In this document: one piece after another, positions 1 through 9,686 of the stretch
Layout: every line of letters starts with the position of its first letter
Numbering within the stretch: the stretch's first letter is position 1
From: Schizophyllum amplum
Taxonomy: Eukaryota; Basidiomycota; Agaricomycetes; Agaricales; Schizophyllaceae
Length of the DNA: 64,000 nucleotides
Assembly: GCA_007026445.1 (NCBI GenBank)
Contig: VDMD01000002.1
Coordinates: 620,001-684,000 of the forward strand
Direction: 5' to 3'
Notes under the pieces: model-generated
The model's database searches: none
What the model was told of the DNA's origin: nothing
What the model saw: only the letters and a program-made list of their open reading frames with translations
Program-made: the position numbers and the translations under genes

Positions 1-183
1 CCTGTGTCGCGCGACAACTCGGCGCGGCGACAGAACTCGACCTCGCGGCGGGACGGGATGAACCGGTCAGACAGCTACGGACGGTACAACCGCCGTGGGC
101 CGTCTCCGGATCCGTCCTTCGCGAACTCCTCGCTCGAGGATTACGACGCGGGGTACATCGCGAACCCGTACGATCGGCGCTGA
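1..183 (+). CDS. 3' end of an unidentified protein (partial)
   Basis: Frame 1 is open from the first base to a TGA at 181-183 and encodes about 60 residues rich in Arg, Ser, Asn and Tyr, ending GYIANPYDRR. The composition is that of a disordered C-terminal tail; no domain is visible and the rest of the gene lies outside the window. The frame is supported by balanced codon use and by the absence of splice signals before the stop. No function can be assigned. Confidence 0.6.
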   Translation, partial: PVSRDNSARRQNSTSRRDGMNRSDSYGRYNRRGPSPDPSFANSSLEDYDAGYIANPYDRR

Positions 184-616
184 GCGGGGGGCCTTGGCGC
201 TGTGCGCTGGCCCCGCTCTGGGACTTTCAACGACGAAGGAATATGAAGAGACTTTGTACGTATGTATCACGACGACGTAACGACTATATAGATTAAGATT
301 ATTTCCTTACGGGATGTATTACGGATGTTTGCTTTAGGGTATATATACGTGTTGTGAAAGCCAGATGGGTGCGATGGTGGGAGGCGATGACTGAGTACCG
401 GGGGAGCATACTGGGGTGGCTGCGGGGGACAATGTCCAGGCCGGTCGCCGCCTCGTTATGAGGTCACCGATCCGTATCGCGTGCTTTACGGTCACGTGGC
501 GTTCTATTGTGTTTTCGATAAAAAGTCAACACCGTGATTGCGGCGGCGCTTTCGGCGCTTGCTTCCTCCCTCGATCGACGAACGGGCTTGCACGTCTCTT
601 CTTGTTTACGACCCCG
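184..616. other. Intergenic, no gene seen
   Basis: This holds the 3' flank of the partial gene and the upstream region of the first MARVEL gene. An AT-rich stretch with a TATA-like run (tatatacgtg) lies near 340-350. Short open frames here show no domain or splice-supported structure. Confidence 0.5.
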
Positions 617-1968
617 ATGACCGTACGCTTTGCGAACTGGAGGCTTGCCTTCTTTGGTGCGTTCCACATACACAGTAAAGGCTTGCCAGAACTGACGGAA
701 CTTGCGCTCACCCTCTGCCGCTGACGCAATGAACGTTATTCCCCTCGTTCTTCATCGGGCTAAATCCTCCCCTTTTGTTGAATCTCTGCTCTGATAGTCG
801 TCATCCTCTGCTTCTCTGGTGTGTGGTGAACTCTTCCTCGATCCCCCGGCGCGCACTGACCCGTATCCCCCAGCGACTGTACTCGGCATCTCAGCCTATT
901 TCGCATCAATATTCCTCCCCAACCTCCACCGTGCGCCGCACTCCTTCGTTCCCCCCTCCCAGCGCATTCAGCACTTCCATTCAGATGACTTCACGATCTT
1001 CACCATCGTCGTTGCGACGTTGACGATATTAGCATTCCTCATCATGTGCGTCCCCGCGATGTCTACCTTCCCCTCCCCTCCCGCCTCTGACGATTTGACA
1101 GACTACAATGGGCACAACCTAGGATTGAGGTGCCCGTGCTGTTTATCCTCGGTGTTCTATGGCTGGGTACGCATACGCCGTTCAATCGTCATCCGTGCTG
1201 TCTAATCTCCGGCCTGCAGCTACCGCTGCCTGGGCGACGTAAGCAAGCCCGACATGCATCGCAAATGACCCTCAACGCCTCTGCAGAGACTCGATAGGCA
1301 GCACACAGTGCGACGGCCTCGCCGGGCAGGTGACGGCGACGAAGAATGGCAGCAGTGCGTATGAGCGGCCGACGGAGCAGCTGTGACGCTGACTATCGAC
1401 GCAGTGAGCGCCGCAAGCTATTGCCGTGAGATGAGGGTCCTGCAGGCGTTCTCGTGGATGATCTTTTGCCTCTTCGTGATCGCCTTCTACATCACGCTCC
1501 GTCTCATCTCGCAGGCACAGCAGTTCGGTCGCGCGGACATCTGGGCTGCGCCTATCCGGGGTGCGTTCGGATATCTTCATACTTTGCATCGCCTCCTTAC
1601 CCATCCTTCCCCCACCTTTCCCGATCTTTGCGTCCCTTACTTTCATATTCGCGACCCTCCACAATTATGACCTCCAACACCACAACCCTCGACGCTAACA
1701 CATATGTAACTGCGCAGAACTCGGCTGGTTCGGCGAGTACCCAGGCTATTACAACCAGGGCCACGGCGCATACAACCCCGCCGCGCAGGGCATGCCCCCA
1801 CAGCAGGGCGGTTACCCTCAATACGGCGGCTACCCGCAGCAGTATATGAACGGCATGGGCGGCTGGCCGCAGATGCAGCAGCCGAGCCCCGGCGCGGCGA
1901 TCGTCATCCAGCCTGGCATCAACGGGGGCCCGCCGACAATCACACAGGTCCCCGCGAGCACTGTGTAG
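617..1968 (+). CDS. MARVEL-domain four-pass membrane protein (copy 1)
   Basis: Splicing short exons gives a protein of about 250 residues that starts MTVRFANWRLAFF. It has four hydrophobic segments: VVILCFSATVLGISAYFAS, FTIFTIVVATLTILAFLI, VPVLFILGVLWLATAAWA and VLQAFSWMIFCLFVIAFYIT. The motif SAASYCRE before the fourth segment and the loop ending PIRELGWFGEYPGYY are typical of fungal MARVEL proteins of the plasma membrane or secretory vesicles. The cytosolic tail is rich in Gly, Pro, Gln and Tyr and ends PGINGGPPTITQVPASTV. The start was chosen because exon 1 (617-656) ends at a GTGCGT donor in the right phase for the first membrane segment. The exon 1 junction has the same place and phase as in the related gene at 3664. 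The family is known; the cargo or partner is not. Confidence 0.75.
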
Positions 1969-2387
1969 GCAAACCCATCGTGGTGAAAGAAGAAGGCGAT
2001 GCTTCTACTGGATGCGATCGCGATTGAATACTGCGACACCACCGTCTCTCACTCTACGCCGGCGTGTGTACTCCCCAATTCGTAATCTACGACGAAGGGC
2101 GCGTAGTCTACCCCGAAGGACACGAAAGACGTGGCATCGTCTACTGACCGGTCATTAGCTCGAGTTACTTGTTGATTCAAGCTGACTGGCGCACGCACTC
2201 TGCTGGGTGTCTAGTATACGTATGCTTATCTACTTACATGGAACTGCTGTCCATCTGACTCGAAATGCAATCGATGTGCGTTCAAATCCTCTCGTCTTCA
2301 AAACTCGCCCACTTCCTACGCTGTTACTTACGTGCGTAGGCCGGACTGTAACGTCTACAGAAGATGGCCGCCTATCGCGCGGCTATC
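1969..2387. other. Intergenic, no gene seen
   Basis: This is the 3' flank of MARVEL copy 1 up to the target-site duplication of the hAT-type element. A GTTCAAATCC string at 2280-2289 resembles a tRNA B box but has no matching stems. No gene was recognised. Confidence 0.5.
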
Positions 2388-2395
2388 CTACAAAC

Positions 2396-2480
2396 CAGGG
2401 GGCACACAGCGGGAGATTCCGTGAAACGACTACCCCGGGGTGGTCTGCGACCCTGAATCCGAAAGGAGTATGTCGCGTGC
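2396..2480 (+). repeat. Left terminal inverted repeat of the hAT-type element
   Basis: This 85-bp arm pairs with 3172-3256. The differences cluster in the middle (around the ccccgggg run), while the outer 26 bp and the inner 35 bp are nearly identical. Confidence 0.85.
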
Positions 2481-3171
2481 TCGGAGAATCCGAGCCGTGG
2501 TGCCGACATAGGCGCCTGTCCCCCCTCGACCACCTCCAGAGCTTCTGAATAACGCTGTCTGCGCATATTGAGTACATAGAAGTGATCTATGACCTTGATT
2601 AATGGTTACCATGTTCTGTTTTTGCCGAAAAGCGTACAGGCGCTGGTAGAAGGGGTACTAGTCCACGCCTGGCGCGCAACTCGCATGGATAAACAGGTGG
2701 CAGGGAGGGCGGACGACGCGTGTAAGTGCATATAGGAAGCAGTTCAACTCATAATCTCCCCGACGCAGATGGTCCGAGCTGCTTTCGCTTCCAGGCGCGC
2801 TCCCCCTCTCGAGGTCGCGTGGCTTCGTCGGCGGACTGCAGTACCAGCGTGCGAAGTGGGCTTCCCTCACTTAGACAGGGCCTGTGAGTGTGCTTACGGC
2901 GTCTCAGCGCGTCTTCGCCGCAACGACCTGAGGCAGACGCTGCGAGAAATCTCGCCACTCTACTACATGGTCGCTTTTGCCGAATTTTCGATCCACCGCA
3001 CAGACTATGGATCCCAGAAGGCCATGTGTCGCCATTTGAGCTCATTTGAAGGTTATTCATACTGTATGTGCATGCTATACGGCTTCACGGAGGCCAAATC
3101 ATGCCCAACGACGACGGTGGGCGACAGCGAGCGCCAAATAGGCGCCAAATGGGCCATGGCAAGTTGATCGC

Positions 3172-3256
3172 GCACGCGACATACTCCTTTCGGATTCAGG
3201 GTCGCAGACCCACCCGTGGGACTCATTTTTCGGAATCTCCCGCTGTGTGCCCCCTG
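3172..3256 (-). repeat. Right terminal inverted repeat of the hAT-type element
   Basis: This is the reverse-complement arm of 2396-2480. It ends CCCCCTG directly before the second copy of the 8-bp target duplication. Confidence 0.85.
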
Positions 3257-3663
3257 CTACAAACTGTCCATACATAGCGCCTAGCGTGCTTTCGACACTG
3301 GTCTCAGCAGCACAAGCGTCGGGGTGCATGCGAGATGAGTGCAATGAACGCGTCGCCACGCCTCGAGGCCGCCTCGCCCGCGCCTCGTGTTGCACGTTCA
3401 TAAGATCTCGGGGTGCTTCCTGTCTTCCGCCGCCGTCTGTCTGCGCTGGCACACACCCAGCTGATCTTCCTTCGTGTACTGTACTCTCTGTCACTGGCCG
3501 TACAACTAGCGACTATCATCCGTTAAGCCTCACGCGCCAGTCCAATCAACGCCAGTCCAATCAACGCCAGCCGTCAACCCAATCGTCGACTGCCAGCTGA
3601 TCGATTGGCCTGCGCCTGCGCTACCCTCTAGCACTCTATTCATCTGCGAGCTTCATATCCGCC
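3257..3663. other. Upstream region of MARVEL copy 2 with a short tandem repeat
   Basis: This carries the right copy of the transposon target duplication (3257-3264), then GC-rich sequence without a gene. Two perfect 15-bp units (cgccagtccaatcaa) and part of a third lie at 3535-3570, about 100 bp before the next start codon. Each full unit contains a CCAAT box. Confidence 0.5.
3535..3570 (+). repeat. 15-bp tandem repeat containing CCAAT
   Basis: Unit cgccagtccaatcaa at 3535-3549 and 3550-3564 is followed by a diverged partial copy. Each full unit has a CCAAT pentamer, the binding core of the fungal HAP/CBF complex. It lies about 95-130 bp upstream of the ATG at 3664, so a promoter role is plausible but inferred. 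Confidence 0.5.
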
Positions 3664-4433
3664 ATGCCTCTCTTCCGCGACCACCCGGTGCGCTCTACTG
3701 CGGGCGGTGCGTAGTAGGGCATCTGAGCGCCAGACTTGTACTCATTCTCTCTCCTCCCCTACCGTGCTCTCCTCTGCTCCCCTTCCTCGTACTGGATGCA
3801 CATACACACACATCCCGCCGTCGGCCGATGGTAAATTCGTGCATACGACGCGCCTTGCAGTCGTGATTGCTCTGGCGATCGCGCACACGGTGGCGCGCTT
3901 CATCTCGTCCACACGTACGTCTCGGCCTTGAAGGTGAATGTTCAGAGCTGAGCAGACCCGCAGCGGCCTTCCACTTCACGCAAGCGACGCTCGCTGTGCT
4001 TGCGATCCTAGGGATGATGGTTCTGTGAGTGGGACGATCCAGCAGGGAATGGATGGTGCACTCACCTTAATCCTTCTCACCTCCCCTTCATCGCTTTCCC
4101 GCTGCAGTGTTACCTTGCATCACCGACAGGAGGGACATCTCCTGACGCAAAATCAAGAGGAGATGATGCTGATTGGGGGCTTTGGGCTGTTCTGGCTGGG
4201 TGCGTCGCGTCGCTTGCTGGAGATGTACTGCGGCTGACCGGTTCACCTTCCATTCCCACATTGCAGCCGCTTACATGGGGTGGCGAGCGATGCGGCAACG
4301 AAGTGGCGGTGACGCGCTCGCGGAGTCGTCCAGCGGAGGTGCAGTCGGCAGTGGCGGTGGCAGCGGCCGATGGCCGTACCCGTGCTCCAGCAACGACATA
4401 TACTGCATCGTGGAAGAATATGCTTACTACTAG
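3664..4433 (+). CDS. MARVEL-like membrane protein (copy 2), apparently lacking the fourth membrane segment
   Basis: Exon 1 (3664-3706, MPLFRDHPVRSTAG) ends at a GTGCGT donor in the same phase and place as in the gene at 617, followed by VVIALAIAHTVARFIS (segment 1). Later exons give FTQATLAVLAILGMMVL (segment 2) and MMLIGGFGLFWLAAYMGW (segment 3). The reading frame then enters a Ser/Gly-rich stretch and stops after CIVEEYAYY at 4431-4433. A fourth hydrophobic helix is not found before or shortly after that stop, so the protein is either a three-pass variant or a truncated copy. Gene structure supports common origin with copy 1 although sequence identity is low. Intron ends other than the first are approximate. 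Confidence 0.5.
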
Positions 4434-4632
4434 GTCGACGGTGCCCACGTGCCGCACATCGGCTGACTCTGGGCTTGGAAGCCGCGGGACGGCTCGATGT
4501 CATGTACTTACGACTCTGCACTGGCATGGTAGCAATGATTCAGCGAGGGTGTTTGCGATGCCTTGTCTCACCCGAATTGAGCAGAGCGTCTGTGCTTTGA
4601 AGTATACTGGCATTCACATGCGCGTCCTACGA

Positions 4633-6308
4633 TTACTGCTTTTGCTGCTTGTCTATCGACAGATTTATCCGTCGCGCTACGGTAGCGAAAGCGAACAGTC
4701 CCAGCAGCGCGGTGGCCACCGTTAGGGGCTTTTTCAGGTGCGCCGAAGTCGACACCTTGTACGATACCTAACACAATGGTAAGCAAGCATGCAATAGACA
4801 CACTCCCCAAGAACACTCACATATATCGACTGCGCGTGCTTCTCCGTCAAATCTTTGTACTTGAAAGTCAGCTCCGGACGGCCCGTGGTGTCGAGGTACG
4901 TGATGTGCGTGGAGGCCCAATTCGACAACGCGGGGAACGGAGGGGTGTACGTGACGTCCGTAGCGCCCTCTGGCAGGATGATCTTCACTTCCACTTCGTC
5001 CACGACCGCCGCCGGCAACGAGATCATGATGGGCACCTCGACAATATACGTGCCCGTCGCCGCGTCGTAGCTTGCCGAGTCGGCCAGAGGCGCGTCCCAC
5101 CCGAGCGTGAACGCGTACTTCCACCCACCGAGGATCGGGTACCGGGGACGCATCTCAAGCAGGCTGAACTGGTTACTGCGTTTCGATGACTTGGGCGGGA
5201 CGCGCAGCGCGGACGTGGACACGTTGCCGATCTGGTCGTAGTAGTACACGTCGCGCACACCCGCGGGCAGGTGCAGCGCGAGACCGGGAATGATGAGCGG
5301 GTTCGAGCGCTTGAAGTACGCCTGGCCCTGGTAGTCAAGTCGCGAGAAGTGACCCTTCAGCCTGAAGAGGGAAGGGAATGTCAGCGTGTATTAGACCGCG
5401 AGGGGGCACTACGCACGTTGGGCCGGCATTGTAGAGCACAATTTCATCCTGAATGTTCAGGTTCGCGCCCCAGTGGCTGATCTCTGCGGCGCGCTTGTAC
5501 TCGGTAACCTCGTAGACGGGATATTCGTACTTGTAGTGCACGACGACGCTCTGCTGCGTCTGCGCCGCGAAGTCACTGGTTGCGGACGGGGGGACGTTGC
5601 TGTAAGGACCGTACGTGATCGTAGCGCCGGACCTGGTGACAGGAGCATCCGTGGTGAACGCGCTCATGTTCTCCGGCTCCGTGAACGAGATGACACTCGG
5701 CGACGCGAGCCTGTAGAAACTTGAGCCATACCATCCTGACTTGCTCAAAGCAACGCACCTCATCTTCGTCCGCTGCACGAGCGTCTCGTACGGGCTGATC
5801 ACGAAGAGCCCGGTCTTGTACTTCAGCGCCTGCTCGTCCGTCTGCTTCGCCTGGTCGGGCCAGGGCCACGTCGCGTGCGTCTGCACTGTGTCCAGCACAA
5901 GGTTCAGCGTCGCGCCAGCCAACAAGGGCTCCGGCAGAACGACGTCTACGAGGTGCACATCACTAGTGGGTCGTCTTCAGCCGCCCGCAGCACCTCTCGG
6001 ATACGCAGCACGCACCTGTCCGGGTTCGTCGTGTGCTCCTTCAGCTGTAGCGCGTTGCTGTCGCCCTTAACCTTGGCCTCTATCCAGCTCGTGTGCCCCC
6101 GGTCCTCCGCACTGAGGGCGATGGTGTAGGTGTCCGCTGCCTCAAGCGCCTTGATGGCATATGTCGTGGTGACCCCGGTGACGGAGCCGCCGAGGTCGAT
6201 GGTGCGCACGACGGCGGTGTTCTCAAACGAAGGGGCGGAAAGGCATGGCAGCGCGAGGGCCAGCAGCACGGCCGGCAGCGACTGCCAGAACATGATGGTG
6301 TCGGTCAA
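4633..6308 (-). CDS. OST1: Dolichyl-diphosphooligosaccharide--protein glycosyltransferase subunit 1 (ribophorin I)
   Basis: This is the ER-membrane subunit of the oligosaccharyltransferase complex, which transfers the lipid-linked glycan to Asn-X-Ser/Thr sites. The spliced product of about 470 residues begins with a signal peptide (MFWQSLPAVLLALALPCLSA; the upstream ATG at 6308 adds five residues). It carries the long lumenal ribophorin I region with family strings such as VVVHYKYEYPVYEVTEYKR, VYYYDQIGNVSTS and RPRYPILGGWKYAFTLGW. It ends with a membrane helix (ATALLGLFAFATVARRI) and a short cytosolic LSIDKQQKQ tail. The last exon starts VSYKVSTSAHLKKPL after an intron near 4770-4820. It converges with the MARVEL gene to its left, about 200 bp apart. 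The gene appears complete. Confidence 0.9.
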
Positions 6309-6459
6309 GAAAGTAGCAGTACGTGGCCATCAGACGCGTCGCTATTTCGGGCAGTCTTTGTTTTCTCAACTCGGGTATTCCTTGTCGATTGTACACCAAG
6401 ATATACACGATACAACATCTTGACTAGCAGCTATTCATCCTCCCCCTCCGTCTTCTGCA

Positions 6460-7098
6460 TCATATATACCAACTGAAAGGCAGAGCAGTTCTTTGGTGGT
6501 TTGCCACTGTCGACACGTCAGTTCCCCACGCGCGTCTCTTTCACTACACTTACGGCTGCATGTTCATAAACACCCCACTCCCGCCGTTCTCAAACGCGCA
6601 TGCATAGTATGTTCCGCGGTTGCTGCGCCCATAGTGGTCGTACATGAGCCTTGTGCCTGCCCAGCGCCATTGCCCGCCCGTCAGTCCCCGCGCATCGTCC
6701 CCCGCGACGAGCTGTAACGGCTCATTGGGAACGCCGGTCACATTGACCGCATGTATGGGCTGAATGATGGTGTCGTTGGTGTACTGGTATAGCTGATGGC
6801 GATAGATGTAAAATAGAGGCGGCTCCTCAACGAGTGTGACGTTTCCGGAGGCGCCTGCGTGCGCTATCATGAGCGATGGAATTGAAGGATGGAGGAAATA
6901 CGCACCAGGTTGGGCGGTCCCTAGATGGTCAGGCCAGCTTCTTGAGCCCTGGGTTCGGGGGAAGCTGGCGCGGATGTAGCTCAGGGAGCCCGCGAGCGAA
7001 TTCATGGCCGTCTGACTCGCGCTGAACGCAGGCTCCCAGAAGGGCATCGCAGATGAGAAGGCAAGCAGCGAAAGCAGAACGAGCATCGTGCGGTGCAT
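6460..7098 (-). CDS. Small secreted glycoprotein of unknown function
   Basis: From the ATG at 7098 the protein starts with a clean signal peptide, MHRTMLVLLSLLAFSSA; an in-frame ATG at 7122 would put eight polar residues in front. The mature part of about 165 residues has three N-glycosylation sequons (NVT, NDT, NVT), many Tyr, Trp and Pro residues and only one Cys. The main exon runs to a perfect GTAAGT donor at about 6549. Splicing to an acceptor near 6473 adds WYI and a stop at 6460-6462; without it the protein ends MQP. I do not recognise the family. Its start faces the PPR gene's 3' end, and OST1 lies downstream in the same orientation. Confidence 0.65.
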
Positions 7099-7122
7099 GT
7101 CCGAAGGGTGGACCATCGACAA

Positions 7123-7617
7123 GGTTGCAGCGGGCTGGCGTACATGGCGTTTAAGTAGAGTCGGAGAAGGGTCGGAAGCAGCGCGGAAGTCGTATAGCGA
7201 GGAGACCTTGTGCGGCGCAGGAGACGATGTGATCGCGTGAGAGTGTGGCCGAGCATCAAGCGCAAACCGTCATGTGAGCGGTGTTGAGGTTTACAGTTGA
7301 GTGGCGTGGGACGTCATTGACGACAAGGAGACACTGAAAAGGCCTGCCGTTCCCCACAGACACAGCGTGAAAAGTGTCTTTTGTATCGACTCGGACTTTT
7401 GTACTCTGGGTCTCCATGAGTGGTATGTATTATTGCGATAGATCTAAGTAGATAGTGTACTTACAGTCCGATAAGTAGTAGCTTGCGAATGAGTGGTGAC
7501 CAGGATATTATAACGAGACGAAGTCGCGGGCGAAGCGAATGTCGAGTCCAAGGTGAAGGCGAGCACCGCTGTGATGGGCGACGTTGGCAACACCGCTACG
7601 AACGACAAGGATCCCCG
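7123..7617. other. Intergenic, no gene seen
   Basis: This is the upstream region of the secreted glycoprotein gene and the 3' flank of the PPR-like gene. Short open frames overlap but show no domain, signal peptide or coherent splicing. Confidence 0.5.
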
Positions 7618-9464
7618 CTACGACGGCAGGAACGGCTCGTCGTACTGCAGCTTCTTCGCGACATTTTTCGCCTGCTGCCTCAGCTTCTCCCACTTCTCCT
7701 TCTCATGCGGCCGCGGCGGGGCCTTCGCAAACAGCGTATCCAGCAGCTCCGCCACAGCCCCCGCCAACTTTCCCACATAAAACACGCGCCCCTTCTGCAG
7801 CCGCCGCGTCTCCTCCGCGGCGCGCCGGTGCGTCACTAGCAGCTCGTCCGCGCCGCACGCCTCGACGACGCGCACCGCATGCCGCATCACCGCCAGATCC
7901 CCCGTCGTGTGCGCCGTGCGCACCATCGTCGACAGCGCCTCCGCCGTGGGCTCCAAGTTGCGCCCCCGCGCGCGCTGCTCACGCGGCATCTGGCCCGACC
8001 GCCCGTCTGCGAGGTCATCCGCGAGATAGCCTGTCATGAGATGGAATGTCGAGAGCGCGGCGGGCCAGTCGGAGCCCCGCCAGCAGGCGATGAGCACGAT
8101 GTTGAAGGTGCGCAGCGAGGGGCGCAGCTTCAGCCCATCCGCTCCGCGCTTCGCCTCCGTCTGGAGCATCCATTGCAGCAGGCGAAGGGCGGTGGGAGGC
8201 GAGCCGGGGGAAGCCAGCGCTGCGTGCGCTTTTAGTACTTCCTCGACGTGCCCGCGGTCGATGATTTCCTCTCCGCCTAGGGCGCGCGGCCGCTTGCGCA
8301 CCTCATCAAAAAAGTGCATCGTCGTCTGCGGTTTCTGGAGCGCGTTGGCAAGGGAGAGGGCGGAGTAGAGGGCGGAGGGCGGGAGCGCGAGGCGTACGCC
8401 GTCTGCGGGCTTCTCAAATGGCGCGCTGAGGCCGTAGTGATCGGCGAGGAGCTTGAGTGCGAGCGCTTGATCGTTCGGGCGGCCTTTAGCAAGTGCGGCA
8501 ATGGCGGTGCTGACGATGTGCGAGTCGAGTGTGATGTTGGCCTTCAGGGCTTGCTGCCAAAGGAGCTTGGCCTCGCCACCTTCGCTGGGGCCCATGTCTG
8601 CAAGGCCGTTGAACATGGCGGTGAAAATGAGGGCGTTTGCGGCGAGGGGGCCCTCGGGATCGAGGTCATTGTACACATCCCACATCTCGCGGTGGTTGCC
8701 CGAATCCGCGAGAATCTTGATATATGAGGCGAGGGGGTCGACGGTCAGCTGGTCGCTTGTCGGGTCGTGCTTCTGTACAGACTTGACGAACTGCATAAAT
8801 GCGGTGTAGAGTGAGCGAGCGTTGTCGAGCTGCTTGGAGTGCGTCGGCCAGTGCTCGATGCGCGAGAGGCCGGTGAACATTGTCTTGAACGTGCGTATGG
8901 ACGGGCTGTACCCTCTGCGCTTCATCTGAGGACAGTGAGTCGCATGCGATAGAAAACGTGCTGCATACGCACCTCAACATACAGTTGGTATGCTGTCTTG
9001 TATTTGTTCGCCTTCATGCACTCCCATATCATCATGTTCCATACGGGCGTGCTCGACGCGTCGCGAGGCATATTCTTGAGTGTCTCGATGGCCGCCTCCA
9101 GGTTCCCGTCCGCACACATCTTCTGCAGGCGCTTCGAAAGCACGTACGGGTCGAGCATCTTCTTGTCGGTTTTGCTCTCGTCCTTGCTGGGGTCCCAGTG
9201 CTTCGAGCGATGCACCTTTGCCTCGGACGTTGACTTCTTCTCCGCGCCGGAGTCAGAGACCTGCTTCTTCTCGTCCTTCGCAGGCTTCCCAAACTGGATA
9301 GAGCGTCGGACATCGCGAGGGAGCTGCTCGAACTGGGTTTGCGTCAGGCCACGCTTTTGCAGGTCGCCTTGCATGGAAGATCTGGTGCGAGCTGCCGTCG
9401 CATAGCACCGTGTAGAGGGAGCAAGTAGACGGCCGAGAAGAGCAGACTCGGCAGACCTCAGCAT
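7618..9464 (-). CDS. Mitochondrial pentatricopeptide-repeat-like protein
   Basis: Two exons separated by one short intron (near 8926-8975) encode about 610 residues. The ATG at 9464 gives a typical mitochondrial presequence, MLRSAESALLGRLLAPSTRC, rich in Arg and Ser; an ATG further upstream adds a less typical leader. The N-terminal half has a charged, disordered linker. The rest consists of helical pairs with PPR-like strings such as STPVWNMMIWECMKANKYKT, ANALIFTAMFNGLADMG and RTFNIVLIACWRGSDWPAAL. Fungal proteins of this kind bind organellar transcripts and support mitochondrial translation or RNA stability. Assignment rests on the presequence and repeat pattern; the exact orthologue is not identifiable by eye. 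Confidence 0.75.
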
Positions 9465-9686
9465 GTTCGTGGCAAGAAACAAAGCCTTAGCCTGCTTGGA
9501 CGCGCAAATTAGCGCCTCGGAACATCGGACCGGGCCATCACATTGACGCTGGCTCACAACCGCGGCCACTGCAAATGCGCATACCCACAACGTGATCTGA
9601 CACTGTATGCTCTGAAGTAGACAATTATTAGGTTGTGATCTAGCAGCGACGGGCTCGCACTATCACTAAAGTCCAATACAATGATC

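Larger units (their letters stand above)
2396..3256. mobile_element. Non-autonomous hAT-type DNA transposon (MITE-like), complete
   Basis: The element is 861 bp long. It begins CAGGGGGCACACAGCGGGAG and ends with the inverted complement. The two 85-bp terminal inverted repeats are about 88% identical, and the outermost 26 bp match exactly. It is flanked by a perfect 8-bp target-site duplication, CTACAAAC, at 2388-2395 and 3257-3264. An 8-bp duplication with CAGGG...CCCTG ends is the hallmark of the hAT superfamily. The interior has no long open frame and no transposase motif, so movement would need an enzyme encoded elsewhere. It sits between two MARVEL paralogues. The intact duplication argues for a fairly recent insertion. 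Confidence 0.85.

Noticed and set aside
1354..1410. A 26-nt micro-intron in MARVEL copy 1
   Set aside because: The same donor with a downstream CAG acceptor gives a normal 50-nt intron in the right phase (NGS joined to MSAASYC), so no unusual intron is needed.
2250..2310. Possible tRNA (GTTCAAATCC B box)
   Set aside because: The T stem does not pair and no acceptor or anticodon arm with an A box can be drawn upstream.
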